Source: Lactobacillales bacterium
Lineage (GTDB): Bacteria > Bacillota > Bacilli > Lactobacillales > Vagococcaceae
NCBI GenBank assembly: GCA_015655485.1
Contig: JAATEZ010000185.1
Span: 1-17,234, forward strand
Length of the DNA stretch: 17,234 nt
Direction: 5' to 3'
The notes beneath the pieces were generated by a model. That model was not told the origin of the DNA. It searched no databases and was given only the letters and a program-made list of their open reading frames with translations. Both the position numbers and the translations under genes were made by a program. Below are positions 8,023 to 15,781 of this stretch, piece after piece; positions within the stretch are counted from its first letter, which is position 1, and every line of letters starts with the position of its first letter.

Positions 8023-8653
8023 TGTGCTGGCCTTCTTTACAAAGGTATAGCAGGGGGCAGATGGTGCATTTGGGGTTTCTGGCCAGGCAGTGGTATCGGC
8101 CGAAAAAAATCAAGCGGTGATGAGTGATCACCCACTCGCCTTTAGGAATTTTCTTTTGTAAAGTCTCTTCGACTTCCAAAACATTAGCTTTTGGGTTACA
8201 GATCCTCAGACGTTTAGTTACTCGTTCCACATGAGTATCCACCGCGATCGAAGGAATAGCAAATGCATCCCCCATTACCACATTCGCTGTCTTTCGCCCC
8301 ACACTAGCCAGTGTGATCAGTTCTTCCATTGTCTGTGGAACCATTCCATCAAAATCATCAATGATTTTTTGTGAACAGGCTTTTATATTCTTGGCTTTGT
8401 TGCGGTAAAGGCCTATTGATTTGATCGATTCCATGATTTTTTCGACAGGTGCATCGGCTAAAGCCGCTGGAGTTGGAAATTTTTGAAATAATGCCGGAGT
8501 CACTTTATTCACAGAAACATCTGTTGCCTGCGCACTTAGAATCACTGCAATCAAAAGCTGGAAGGGCGTGTCATGGGTCAATTCACACTGGGCATCGGGA
8601 AACATTTCGCCCATTATATGGACCGCCTCGATCGTTTTGGCTTTTGACAACAT
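8009..8653 (-). CDS. nth: Endonuclease III (DNA glycosylase/AP lyase)
   Basis: A 214-residue base-excision repair enzyme that removes oxidised pyrimidines and nicks abasic sites. The helix-hairpin-helix is LASVGRKTANVV with the catalytic lysine K121; the catalytic aspartate is D139 in AVDTHVERV. Four cysteines at 189, 196, 199 and 205 give the C-x6-C-x2-C-x5-C signature of the [4Fe-4S] cluster. It starts with ATG 13 bases after dnaD; the dnaD stop TAG overlaps the AGGAG ahead of nth, so translation is probably coupled. The final residues KAE and the stop codon derive from an intergenic repeat element, so the extreme C-terminus is probably strain-variable. Confidence 0.97.
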   Translation of the reverse strand: MLSKAKTIEAVHIMGEMFPDAQCELTHDTPFQLLIAVILSAQATDVSVNKVTPALFQKFPTPAALADAPVEKIMESIKSIGLYRNKAKNIKACSQKIIDDFDGMVPQTMEELITLASVGRKTANVVMGDAFAIPSIAVDTHVERVTKRLRICNPKANVLEVEETLQKKIPKGEWVITHHRLIFFGRYHCLARNPKCTICPLLYLCKEGQHRKAE

Positions 8654-8666
8654 ATTCCTTCTGCTC

Positions 8667-9395
8667 CTATTCTTTATTTTTTTCTGGATGAAGCCAATTA
8701 TACAAAGGGATCTTCGGATGGTCTTCCTGATTTTTATTTGGCATGTCCTTCGTATTTTCTTCTTTATCCAATATCGTTTGTTTGCGTTTCTTTTGTTCCG
8801 AAATAACCTGTTCCTTAGATTTTAGATTTTTTCTTTCCCAGGAAAGCAGGATCCGGTCAATATATTTTAAACTGTATGCCTGGTTCAAAACCGCCTCTCT
8901 AAGACCCAAACGAATAATTTCTGGAGAATATTTATCTTCTTCCAGCCACAATCCTATCGTCTCCATCTCGATAGGAGATAACGGCCGGCCAAATTCTTTT
9001 TCAAATTGCTTATACAAATCGCTAACAGAAATCTCGACTTCTTCCTGATTTTTCCGTTCTGTCAGTTCCAGAAACAAATGCTGGATTTTTTCATAAACAA
9101 GGGTCAAATCATAGCGGTCGATCGTCTTACCATTCTGCATTTTTTCTGTATCGATAGATAGGACTCTTTTTTTTACCAGGGACTGTAATAAAGAAAAAAT
9201 CTTTTCCTGATTTTCTCCCATTTTTTCACTAATAATGCCTAATTCTGGAAAACTATCCCCAGACTGCTGCGCCTGCATCAGAAAAAGATAAAAAACTAAT
9301 TCTTCCTGAGTCAAACCGATTTTGTGATAATTATTTAACAAAAGATTAGAGATATCTGTTTCTCCTGCTTGTAAATAAGTGGTTAAATCTAACAT
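8667..9395 (-). CDS. dnaD: DNA replication initiation/restart protein DnaD
   Basis: A 242-residue primosomal protein that helps load the replicative helicase. The N-terminal half (about 15-105) fits the DnaD winged-helix domain. The C-terminal DnaB_2/DnaD domain (about 123-190) has FEKEFGRPLSPIEMETIGLW and the typical motif YSLKYIDRILLSWERKNL. The last ~50 residues are charged and probably disordered, as is usual. The ATG at 9395 has AAGGAG 6 bases upstream. The adjacent nth matches the dnaD-nth pair of Bacillus. The 70 bases between the ligase stop and dnaD show no terminator or clear promoter, so read-through from the ligase gene is plausible. Confidence 0.93.
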   Translation of the reverse strand: MLDLTTYLQAGETDISNLLLNNYHKIGLTQEELVFYLFLMQAQQSGDSFPELGIISEKMGENQEKIFSLLQSLVKKRVLSIDTEKMQNGKTIDRYDLTLVYEKIQHLFLELTERKNQEEVEISVSDLYKQFEKEFGRPLSPIEMETIGLWLEEDKYSPEIIRLGLREAVLNQAYSLKYIDRILLSWERKNLKSKEQVISEQKKRKQTILDKEENTKDMPNKNQEDHPKIPLYNWLHPEKNKE

Positions 9396-9465
9396 TTTTT
9401 CTCCTTTCTTATCTGATCGATATCCTTGTAAGCACCGGTTAAATTTCTTTTTGCAAGAAGCAAGT

Positions 9466-10506
9466 CTAGAGATATTTTTTCAGGGAAAGTTCGATGATCG
9501 TTTGACAAACTTCAGAAAAGTCCCAGTTTTCAGCCTTGGCTTCGATGGGTACCAAGCTGGTCGGAGTCATTCCCGGCAGTGAATTTGCTTCAAGTATATA
9601 AATCGAATTCTGCTGATCCATGATAAAATCTATTCGTCCATATACTTCCAACTTTAAAATACTCTTGACTTTCCAGGTCAAATCCTTTAATTTTTGGTGG
9701 GTCGCATGAGAAATAGCGGGCGGACAGATTTCTTCGGTCATTCCGATCTGATATTTATTTTTATAATCATAAAAACCGGATCGGGGTTTGATTTCAACGG
9801 CAGGAAGGATCCGGTCGCCAATAAAACCGACTGAAAACTCTCTTCCGCTGATAAATTCTTCCACTATAGCTTCCCTGCTGTAAAGAAAAGCCTCATTAAT
9901 TCCTTTATCAGCTTCATCAGCAGTTTTAGCAATCGTGACTCCCAGACTGGAACCGCCGTCGTTTGGTTTGATCACGACGGGATAACTGACTTCCTCTTGA
10001 TAAGTATGCCACTCAGACAAGTTTTTTAATAAGTGATCTTTCGGAACCAGAAGAGACTCCTGCTTCAATAAATTTTTGGTTAAACGTTTGTCCATTGCCA
10101 GAGCAGAAGCCAAGTAGCCGCTTCCGGTATAGCGGATCCCTAAACAATCAAAAACGGCCTGCACCTTGCCATTTTCACCATCTTCTCCATGGAGACCTAT
10201 AAAAACGATATCCGCTGATCGACAAATTTCAAGTACATTTTTCCCGAAAAGTCCTTTTTTGAAATCTCTGTTTTCTTTCAATCTTAATAAATCAGGTTCT
10301 TGTTCCTCGACTTTTGTTTTAGGAATATCCGGCAGATCAATAAAATAATGGCCTGGTTCTTCCTCGTATTTAAGCAGATCCGCACACAGATCTACAACCA
10401 AAGCCTGATGATTTCTTTGACGCAAGGCTGCACAAATCAAGGCCCCTGAAGTCAAAGATACTTCTCTTTCAGCAGAAGCTCCCCCAGCTAAAACCACGAT
10501 TTTCAT
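9466..10506 (-). CDS. ddl: D-alanine--D-alanine ligase, DdlB/clostridial type
   Basis: A 346-residue ATP-grasp ligase that makes D-Ala-D-Ala for the peptidoglycan precursor. Visible motifs: AGGASAEREVSL (N-terminal substrate site, Glu13), GLHGEDGENGKVQ, YTGSGYLASALAMDK, the ATP loop VIKPNDGGSSLG, the omega loop FYDYKNKY with the Tyr that favours D-Ala as second substrate, GRIDFIMD, and LEANSLPGMTPTSLVP with metal-binding Glu and Asn. The YDY loop argues against a VanA- or VanC-type ligase. An extra ~40-residue segment (about 47-85) lies before ADIVFIGLHG. I chose the ATG at 10506 because GAGGAGA (10516-10522) lies 9 bases upstream; a 9-residue TTG extension would place the site inside the gene. 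It is not beside murF, so it may be a second ligase. Confidence 0.88.
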   Translation of the reverse strand: MKIVVLAGGASAEREVSLTSGALICAALRQRNHQALVVDLCADLLKYEEEPGHYFIDLPDIPKTKVEEQEPDLLRLKENRDFKKGLFGKNVLEICRSADIVFIGLHGEDGENGKVQAVFDCLGIRYTGSGYLASALAMDKRLTKNLLKQESLLVPKDHLLKNLSEWHTYQEEVSYPVVIKPNDGGSSLGVTIAKTADEADKGINEAFLYSREAIVEEFISGREFSVGFIGDRILPAVEIKPRSGFYDYKNKYQIGMTEEICPPAISHATHQKLKDLTWKVKSILKLEVYGRIDFIMDQQNSIYILEANSLPGMTPTSLVPIEAKAENWDFSEVCQTIIELSLKKYL

Positions 10507-10596
10507 AAAATAAAGTCTCCTCTTTTTTAGCATTTCTAAAAAATATGAACGGAAAATTTTATCGTCTTTTCTTTCTAGCTTCTATCCTACTAAAAT

Positions 10597-10625
10597 ATTC
10601 TGATTTTGTATAGAGATCTAGTCAA
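10597..10625 (-). promoter_or_regulatory. Candidate promoter of the ligase gene
   Basis: On the minus strand, TTGACT (10620-10625) and CAGAAT (10597-10602) are 17 bases apart. The -10 is weak (4 of 6). It would give a leader of about 85 bases. It sits back-to-back with the promoter of the divergent hydrolase gene, the two -35 boxes being 12 bases apart. Confidence 0.45.
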
Positions 10626-10637
10626 GAAAACCAAGTA

Positions 10638-10666
10638 TTGGGTATTTTATTCAAATAAGGTATAAT
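10638..10666 (+). promoter_or_regulatory. Candidate promoter of the alpha/beta hydrolase gene
   Basis: TTGGGT (10638-10643) and a perfect TATAAT (10661-10666) are separated by 17 bases, 34 bases ahead of the start codon. This is a plausible sigma-A promoter with a weak -35. Confidence 0.65.
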
Positions 10667-10700
10667 AACGGTAAAAACTTTTGCAGGAAGGAAAAATCAC

Positions 10701-11654
10701 ATGAAAATTTTATTATCCATCCTTATCTTGGCCGTTATTCTGGCGATTCTTTTTATCTTAGGCGTAGGCTATTATCTTTATCAGACAGCGATCGTAAGAA
10801 AAGAAAACAACCCGGTAAAAATTCCCGAAGAAAAAATATCCGCAGCGCAAACTTATTATTATACGCACCAGGAGCGGCAGATGGCCTGGCTTGAAAACTG
10901 GGGCTATGAGACGGTTGAGATCACTAATAAAAAAGAGGCAAAACTAGTTGGATATTATTTTAAAGCGAAACAGAATACTGCCAGAACAGTTCTGGCCATT
11001 CACGGATATCGTTCCGATGCCTTTAAAGAATATATGTATATGGCTCCAATGTACTTAGAGCAGCTGGGCATGAACCTGCTTTTGGTAGACAACTATGCCC
11101 ATCATAATAGTGAAGGAAAGCATATCGGTTTTGGTTATAAAGATCATTTTGACACTTTAAAATGGTGTCAGTGGATCATTGATCATAATGGACTCGAATC
11201 GAAGATTTTTCTGCAAGGAGTGAGTATGGGTGCCGCCACCGTTCTAATGACCGCAGGAGATAAAGATCTGCCTGATCAAGTACAAGCGGTCATTGCGGAC
11301 TGCGGCTACTCTTCGCTTAAAGAACAATTAAATTATATGCTGAAAACGATCTACCATGTGCCGATATTCCCCTTCTATTGGATCGCAGACGGCTTCTGCC
11401 GAATGCTGGCCGGCTATTCCTTTGGCCAGGCGGATACCCTTAAATATACTCGTTCCATTAAGATCCCCGTTCTATTGATACATGGAGATGCGGATAAGTT
11501 TGTTCCGACTCCGATGGTTTATGATCTCTATGATGCCTGCAACAGCGATAAGACCTTAAAAATAGTCCCTGATGCCGGTCATGCTGAATCTTTTTTGGTT
11601 GATCAAATCGGCTATTTAAACGCTGTAAAAAAAATAGTTGAAACAAATATTTAA
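10701..11654 (+). CDS. Membrane-anchored alpha/beta hydrolase
   Basis: A 317-residue serine hydrolase. Residues 3-28 form one hydrophobic segment, so the catalytic domain is probably anchored on the outer face of the membrane. The catalytic triad can be read: nucleophile Ser175 in GVSMG, Asp265 in HGDADKFVP and His294 in DAGHAES. The oxyanion/HG motif is HGYRSDAF (101-108). The fold resembles the BAAT/dienelactone-hydrolase-like group (Bacillus YqkD-like proteins), whose substrates are mostly unknown. The ATG at 10701 has GGAAGG (10686-10691) upstream. It converges with the lysozyme-like gene with only 18 bases between them and no clear terminator. Confidence 0.9.
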   Translation: MKILLSILILAVILAILFILGVGYYLYQTAIVRKENNPVKIPEEKISAAQTYYYTHQERQMAWLENWGYETVEITNKKEAKLVGYYFKAKQNTARTVLAIHGYRSDAFKEYMYMAPMYLEQLGMNLLLVDNYAHHNSEGKHIGFGYKDHFDTLKWCQWIIDHNGLESKIFLQGVSMGAATVLMTAGDKDLPDQVQAVIADCGYSSLKEQLNYMLKTIYHVPIFPFYWIADGFCRMLAGYSFGQADTLKYTRSIKIPVLLIHGDADKFVPTPMVYDLYDACNSDKTLKIVPDAGHAESFLVDQIGYLNAVKKIVETNI

Positions 11655-11672
11655 AATAACACTCTGGTTTAT

Positions 11673-12296
11673 TCAGAATAACGATAGATAAAACTCATTT
11701 ATTTTGACAATGTCGGCGTAGAAAAAATTACCGCCATTTTTATACAGATAACCACCATTATAAAGAATTGCCGGCAAATGCAAATAACGATATTTTTTTT
11801 GCGTCGTATTGCCTAAAGTCGGAGCTAAATATTTTTTTGAATACTTTTCAGCAAGCTTCGTCGTATTCTTCCCTCCGTTTTCAGCGACATAGTCAATATA
11901 GGCCAAACCAAAATTATAAGCCTGGACAGCTGTCCAGACATCACAGTTTTGGTTTTCGGCTTTTGTGATCGCTTTGGCTAAGAATGAAACTCCATAATCA
12001 ATACTTTCTTTCGAACTTTTGATCGAAGAAATACTCCCATCCTTGCTTTCGCTACTTTGCATCACATCGGTCTGACTGCCCTTGCTTTCAGTCAAAATAA
12101 TGGCTAATACCAAATTTTTATAATCAGGGATCCCATTTCCCTCTACAGCTTTCAAAACCACGGCATCCCATTTTTTTACCGCATCGATTTGTTTCTTCTT
12201 TTGATAACCCAGCCAGCCGCCTGAAACGACTAAAATTGCCATAAAAAAAAGAAAGAGTTTTTTTAGGATCCTGCTCTTCTTCTTTTTTTTCTTCAT
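11673..12296 (-). CDS. Membrane-anchored lysozyme-like protein (Pmp23/CwlT type)
   Basis: A 207-residue protein with a basic N-terminus, one membrane anchor (about 11-30) and an extracytoplasmic lysozyme-like domain. Family-typical segments are LAIILTESKG (probable catalytic Glu70), DVMQSSES, SIDYGVSFLAKAI, WTAVQAYNFG (121-130), YVAENGGKNT and YNGGYLYKNGGNFFYADIV. These match the CwlT-like lysozyme domain also found in pneumococcal Pmp23, which cleaves the glycan strand of peptidoglycan. The start is uncertain: ATG at 12296 lies 13 bases after AGGAAGG (12310-12316), rather far, while TTG at 12308 is only 1 base after it. I prefer the ATG. It is a single-gene unit, as no partner gene is adjacent on the same strand except the doubtful small ORF upstream. 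Confidence 0.85.
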   Translation of the reverse strand: MKKKKKKSRILKKLFLFFMAILVVSGGWLGYQKKKQIDAVKKWDAVVLKAVEGNGIPDYKNLVLAIILTESKGSQTDVMQSSESKDGSISSIKSSKESIDYGVSFLAKAITKAENQNCDVWTAVQAYNFGLAYIDYVAENGGKNTTKLAEKYSKKYLAPTLGNTTQKKYRYLHLPAILYNGGYLYKNGGNFFYADIVKINEFYLSLF

Positions 12297-12344
12297 TTCC
12301 GTTATCAAACCTTCCTATCATATTTTATATTTATTAAATCTGGT

Positions 12345-12539
12345 TTAATGAGCGGATTGCTTTTTATGAATAAAAAACCTGGACTCTGGATGAAGCCGTA
12401 TGAAATTTATCCCCTCTTCGTAAAAGCCGAATAGAGGATGGTCAAAAATCAAATTTTTCGAAATTTTTTCGGACCACAAAAAATTTTTTTCATGATCCGC
12501 TTCAAATTCCCGTCCCTGGACAACTATCATCTTAAACAC
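12345..12539 (-). CDS. Doubtful small hypothetical protein
   Basis: An open frame of 64 codons from GTG at 12539 (or 61 from ATG at 12530) to TAA at 12345. No clear ribosome binding site precedes either start, and I recognise no domain in the product, which has many aromatic and charged residues and no membrane segment. It occupies most of the 366-base interval between ypiB and the lysozyme-like gene, which otherwise holds only AT-rich sequence. It may be a short real gene or chance. Confidence 0.25.
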   Translation of the reverse strand: MFKMIVVQGREFEADHEKNFLWSEKISKNLIFDHPLFGFYEEGINFIRLHPESRFFIHKKQSAH

Positions 12540-12674
12540 TTCATTCTATCATACAATATAATAAACAGATTTTCTGGAATTATTTTTATTTTAAAAAAAA
12601 TTTATTAAGTTATACAAAAATCCGTGATCGCCCGGCTCACTCCCGTCAGAAAAGCTAAAATATAAAAAGACAGA

Positions 12675-13253
12675 TCACCGCTTAGAATCTTTCGAATAGT
12701 CTTCCACCGAAGAGTCTCCCTTTTGTAATTCATTCAGCTTTATCGCCAGCTGCTGAAATTCCGATACGTCATTCTCTTCGATCGCCTGGTCGATCAGGGC
12801 ATAGATTCTCTGTTCTTCGGCCTTTTGTTCTTCTTCTTGAAAAAATAGATCTAACTGGAGCAAAATACTCTCATCGATCTGACTATTCCATGATCGATAA
12901 GGATTATCTTCCAATACGGTCAAGTAGGCACTGTTGCTCCAAGAGTTCTTAAAAATGCAGGTCACAAATAATTCCTTCTGCCAATTCAGACGAATATCAT
13001 GAAAAATTTGTTCCGGATCGGTAAAACTGTGTTGTTCGATCGTCAATTCAAGCGGGTCTCCATCAGAATTCTGCTCTCTAAAAGTAATTCCTCTAGGACA
13101 GGCATCTGCCCGCTCGACAAAATGAACCAGTTCCAAAATAGTTTCATGTTTCAACATATAATTTAGGATCCAATAGACTTCTCTTCTTGAAAAACGGACG
13201 TTTCCGAGTATCCAGCTCAAGAAAATCTTTTTATCTTTTATGGCTATTTTCAT
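12675..13253 (-). CDS. ypiB: YpiB-type UPF0302/IDEAL-domain protein
   Basis: A 192-residue cytoplasmic protein of the YpiB (UPF0302) family. The N-terminal domain has the recognisable run REVYWILNYMLKHETILELV followed by HFVERADACPRGITF (24-58) and FHDIRLN (84-90). The C-terminal end has an IDEAL-type helix, IYALIDQAIEENDVSEFQQLA (about 150-170). No enzymatic activity is known for the family. I chose ATG at 13253, 7 bases after GGAGG (13261-13265); the ATG at 13277 is rejected because the ribosome binding site would then be inside the gene. It follows the TPR gene by 16 bases, the same ypiA-ypiB order as in Bacillus. Confidence 0.9.
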   Translation of the reverse strand: MKIAIKDKKIFLSWILGNVRFSRREVYWILNYMLKHETILELVHFVERADACPRGITFREQNSDGDPLELTIEQHSFTDPEQIFHDIRLNWQKELFVTCIFKNSWSNSAYLTVLEDNPYRSWNSQIDESILLQLDLFFQEEEQKAEEQRIYALIDQAIEENDVSEFQQLAIKLNELQKGDSSVEDYSKDSKR

Positions 13254-13269
13254 CAAATCACCTCCAGGT

Positions 13270-14514
13270 TCATTCATCTAAAATCATTTGAACTTCTAAA
13301 TCATCAGGAACATGCAGCAGATAATGTGATAAAATATCTGCAGCTTTTTCGAGCTGCCCTTCTTCGCGTAAAAAAAGCCCATATTCCTTTAAAAATTCCG
13401 GATCATGCTGGAAATCAGGATAAGCCAATTTATAAAATTCTCCAGCCTTTTGAAATTCCTCCAACTGTTCATACGCCTGTGCACGAATCCAATCTGCCAT
13501 TGGAATAGGCTCTTCCAGTTTTGCCAACTCCGTTAAAGCATCATTAAAGCGCTCTTCATGGATCAGTAAGTGGCTTAAAGAGAGGATCGTTTGATCTGTA
13601 TCCTCTCCCAGTTCCAATGCTCTACGCAGCAGTTCTTCGGACTTATCACTATAGTGCATCCGAAAAGCATTTTCTGCAGCCAAATGATACAATTCAACTT
13701 GGTAAGGATTTTCCTTGATCCCGGCAGCTAAAACTTCGCGCGCCTCCTCAAGTCTTTCTTCTTCTTCCAGCGCATCACCCAAGTACAAATAAAGGGAACT
13801 ATAATTAGGATTTAAGGCACGTAATTGCTGCAGTAATGAGATCGCCCGTTCTCTCTCATCGATCTGTAAATAGGTAATGGCCAATTGAAACAAGTTATCC
13901 TCTGTTCGTTCCTCTTCAACGGCTTTTTCTAAATATTCAGCAGCTACCTCAAAATTTCCCAGCATACTATTCGCTGTGCCTAATCTTTCAGTGAGCGAAA
14001 CGTCAGCAGCTAATTGATCTTCGACCTCCAGCAAACGTTCATACAGCGGGATCGCTTCATTCAGCTGATCATTGGAGTAATAAAGTTCAGCCAGTGCAAA
14101 ATCCAGCAACGGCTCTTTCGGCAAATATTCTTGGGCTTTTTTCAGCTTTGCCTCACTCACTTCAGGAATACCCAGTACCTGGTACAGATCAGCCAAAACC
14201 AGCAAACTTTCTGGATACGCTTCGCTTTCCGGTTCAATATCTTCTAAATATTCAAAAGCCGCATCCGTTTCATCATTTTCAATAGCGATCTGGGCTAAAT
14301 CAATTTTTAGGGAATCCTCTTCTGGATAAAGGTTTAGCAGATGTTTAAAAACTTTTTGCGCATCCTCAAGAAAGCCTAAAGAAAAAAGCCTCTCTCCCAG
14401 CTCCATTAAAAGATCAGCCGGATCATTTTTTAGTGCCTTTTCTAATAATATTTGTGCATCGGCCAAGTCTTCTTTTTCAAGAGCTGCCAACATTTTTTGA
14501 CTATAATGATCCAT
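13270..14514 (-). CDS. ypiA: TPR-repeat protein (YpiA-like)
   Basis: A 414-residue acidic protein made almost entirely of tetratricopeptide repeats from about residue 3 to 410. Repeat-like helical pairs include LGFLEDAQKVFKHLLNLYPE, YYSNDQLNEAIPLYERLLEV, GNFEVAAEYLEKAVEE, RERAISLLQQLRALNPNYSS and EGQLEKAADILSHYLLHVPD. It has no signal peptide or membrane segment, so it is probably a cytoplasmic scaffold. Length and position just ahead of ypiB match Bacillus YpiA. ATG at 14514 has AAGGAG (14525-14530) 10 bases upstream. The start overlaps the end of the preceding gene by 14 bases, pointing to translational coupling. Confidence 0.9.
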   Translation of the reverse strand: MDHYSQKMLAALEKEDLADAQILLEKALKNDPADLLMELGERLFSLGFLEDAQKVFKHLLNLYPEEDSLKIDLAQIAIENDETDAAFEYLEDIEPESEAYPESLLVLADLYQVLGIPEVSEAKLKKAQEYLPKEPLLDFALAELYYSNDQLNEAIPLYERLLEVEDQLAADVSLTERLGTANSMLGNFEVAAEYLEKAVEEERTEDNLFQLAITYLQIDERERAISLLQQLRALNPNYSSLYLYLGDALEEEERLEEAREVLAAGIKENPYQVELYHLAAENAFRMHYSDKSEELLRRALELGEDTDQTILSLSHLLIHEERFNDALTELAKLEEPIPMADWIRAQAYEQLEEFQKAGEFYKLAYPDFQHDPEFLKEYGLFLREEGQLEKAADILSHYLLHVPDDLEVQMILDE

Positions 14515-15580
14515 TTTTCTTATTCTCCTTTATTTTCTTCACTAAAAGCTGAAACTGACTGATCGCAGCAAAAATCTCTGCTTCATCAGGACAAGCTGTT
14601 TGACAGCAGCTTCCGATCTCATTCAATGCTGGGAATTCTTTTTGATTTTTCAAAGAATGAACGATCGCTTCCGCCAAATCTGTTATTAAAACCTGCTCAG
14701 GCAATTCCAAAGTATAACCTAAATTTAACAGCCACGTAATGAAATTCTCGATATGAAAAGAAAAAGAAAATTTTTCTTGACTCCATATTAAATGAAGAAC
14801 ACTGGCAAAAACTTTTTTTTCAAAACTGGCTAAAAAATGAGTATTGTCCGCTTGATAGATTCCTTGAACAAAGGAGGAGCCAAATTTTTCATAGCCGCTC
14901 CCGTCAGTTGAAAGAAACTTGAAAACACTTGGCAACATCACTCCAAAAGAATTCTTAACGAGTTCTCTTGAGGTAGGATAGATCCGATACAATTCCCGCA
15001 AAAATTCATGACTTTCCGTTAAAGCGAATCGTATTAGTGAAAAAAATTCGTTTCGTTTTTCCTCTAAGGAGACCTCCTGAGTAGTCGTAATGTCATACAA
15101 AATCCTTTGAGGCAAAAGCTCCGCTTCTAAAGCAGGCTGGTTATAAGCGATCTCCAACTGACTGTTGCTGGTGATACACCAGAAAAATGCTGAAAGATCC
15201 ATAGGCACTAAAATCAATTCTTTTTTTTCAATTGTCGTATTTGCATAAAAACCAGCGAGCTGGCAAATTCCTGCGTTTCCAATAGCGATCACTGTAATTT
15301 CAGAGGAAGCAGAAAAATCGTTAAAGTATTTTAAAATCATTTGTAATTCTTCATATTGATTACAATGACGGTCATTTGAGCAAATATGCCAGTGAATACT
15401 TTGCGGATCCAATGCAAACTGATTGATTTTATTATAATATTCGTCATAATAGCGTTCATTTGTCAGCACAAAAATGATGGGCTTATGTACCCTTTTTTTT
15501 TCTTCATTTAAGAGCCGGGACAAAGTATCTCCATATAAAACACAGACATCCTGATTACTTTTCTTGATCATCTTTTGCAT
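14501..15580 (-). CDS. Dehydroquinate-synthase-like protein lacking catalytic residues (AroB-fold pseudoenzyme)
   Basis: A 359-residue protein, the usual length of 3-dehydroquinate synthase (AroB). By eye it aligns along much of AroB: KPIIFVLTNERYYDEYY as the first Rossmann strand; IAIGNAGICQLAGFYANTT (about 99-117) over the NAD-binding ALGGGVVGDLAGFVAAT; ELILVPMDLSAF over FVQIPTTLLAQ; LPQRILYD over QPKAVLID. The key catalytic positions are changed: the DSSVGGK segment reads WCITSNS, the metal-ligand Glu in GxAEvIK is Ser, and the HTFGH His residues are replaced; one His (FHIENF, about 275) may remain. It probably cannot make dehydroquinate. I chose ATG at 15580, 8 bases after GGGGTG; GTG at 15589 overlaps that site. 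It heads a ypiA-ypiB operon. Function is unknown; the homology call is inferred from pattern only. Confidence 0.65.
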   Translation of the reverse strand: MQKMIKKSNQDVCVLYGDTLSRLLNEEKKRVHKPIIFVLTNERYYDEYYNKINQFALDPQSIHWHICSNDRHCNQYEELQMILKYFNDFSASSEITVIAIGNAGICQLAGFYANTTIEKKELILVPMDLSAFFWCITSNSQLEIAYNQPALEAELLPQRILYDITTTQEVSLEEKRNEFFSLIRFALTESHEFLRELYRIYPTSRELVKNSFGVMLPSVFKFLSTDGSGYEKFGSSFVQGIYQADNTHFLASFEKKVFASVLHLIWSQEKFSFSFHIENFITWLLNLGYTLELPEQVLITDLAEAIVHSLKNQKEFPALNEIGSCCQTACPDEAEIFAAISQFQLLVKKIKENKKNGSL

Positions 15581-15619
15581 AAAGTTCACCCCAAATTTTC
15601 GTTCAGGTCTACTGGCTTT

Positions 15620-15628
15620 ATTCTACCA
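15620..15628 (-). promoter_or_regulatory. Extended -10 promoter of the AroB-like/ypiA/ypiB operon
   Basis: On the minus strand, TGG-TAGAAT gives an extended -10 about 40 bases before the ATG at 15580. No good -35 is visible. It lies between the repeat array and the gene, so the array is upstream of this promoter. Confidence 0.5.
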
Positions 15629-15660
15629 CAAATAAATACAGAGATACCATAATTAACCCT

Positions 15661-15774
15661 GAAAAGCTGAACAAGCCCGTTCAGCTCACAAGCAAAAAAG
15701 AAAATTGAGCAGGAATCGCAGTTTGATTCGTGTGAAATTTTTTTTTGCCGCAATGAGCTGGCTTGTGAAGCTGG
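15661..15774. repeat. Palindromic intergenic repeat, unit 1 (variant)
   Basis: A 114-base unit starting GAAAAGCTGAA, like units 2 and 3, and ending GTGAAGCTGG; the interior differs. Two inverted repeats are present: AGCTGAAC (15665-15672) with GTTCAGCT (15679-15686), and CAGCTCACAAGC (15682-15693) with GCTTGTG-A-AGCTG (15761-15773), 12 bp with one bulged A. It is joined to unit 2 by ATCATAA (15775-15781). Confidence 0.7.
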
Positions 15775-15781
15775 ATCATAA

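Noticed and set aside
8568..8825. Plus-strand hydrophobic open frames opposite nth and dnaD
   Set aside because: Antisense to clearly conserved genes, no ribosome binding site, Phe/Leu-rich composition expected from the complement of Lys/Glu-rich coding sequence.
10507..10533. TTG-initiated 9-residue N-terminal extension of the ligase
   Set aside because: The GAGGAGA ribosome binding site for the ATG at 10506 lies inside this extension, and the family starts at MKIVVLAGG.
12621..12677. GTGATC/GATCAC arms after ypiB as a terminator
   Set aside because: Only 6 paired bases with a loop of about 40 and no GC-rich stem directly before the T-run.
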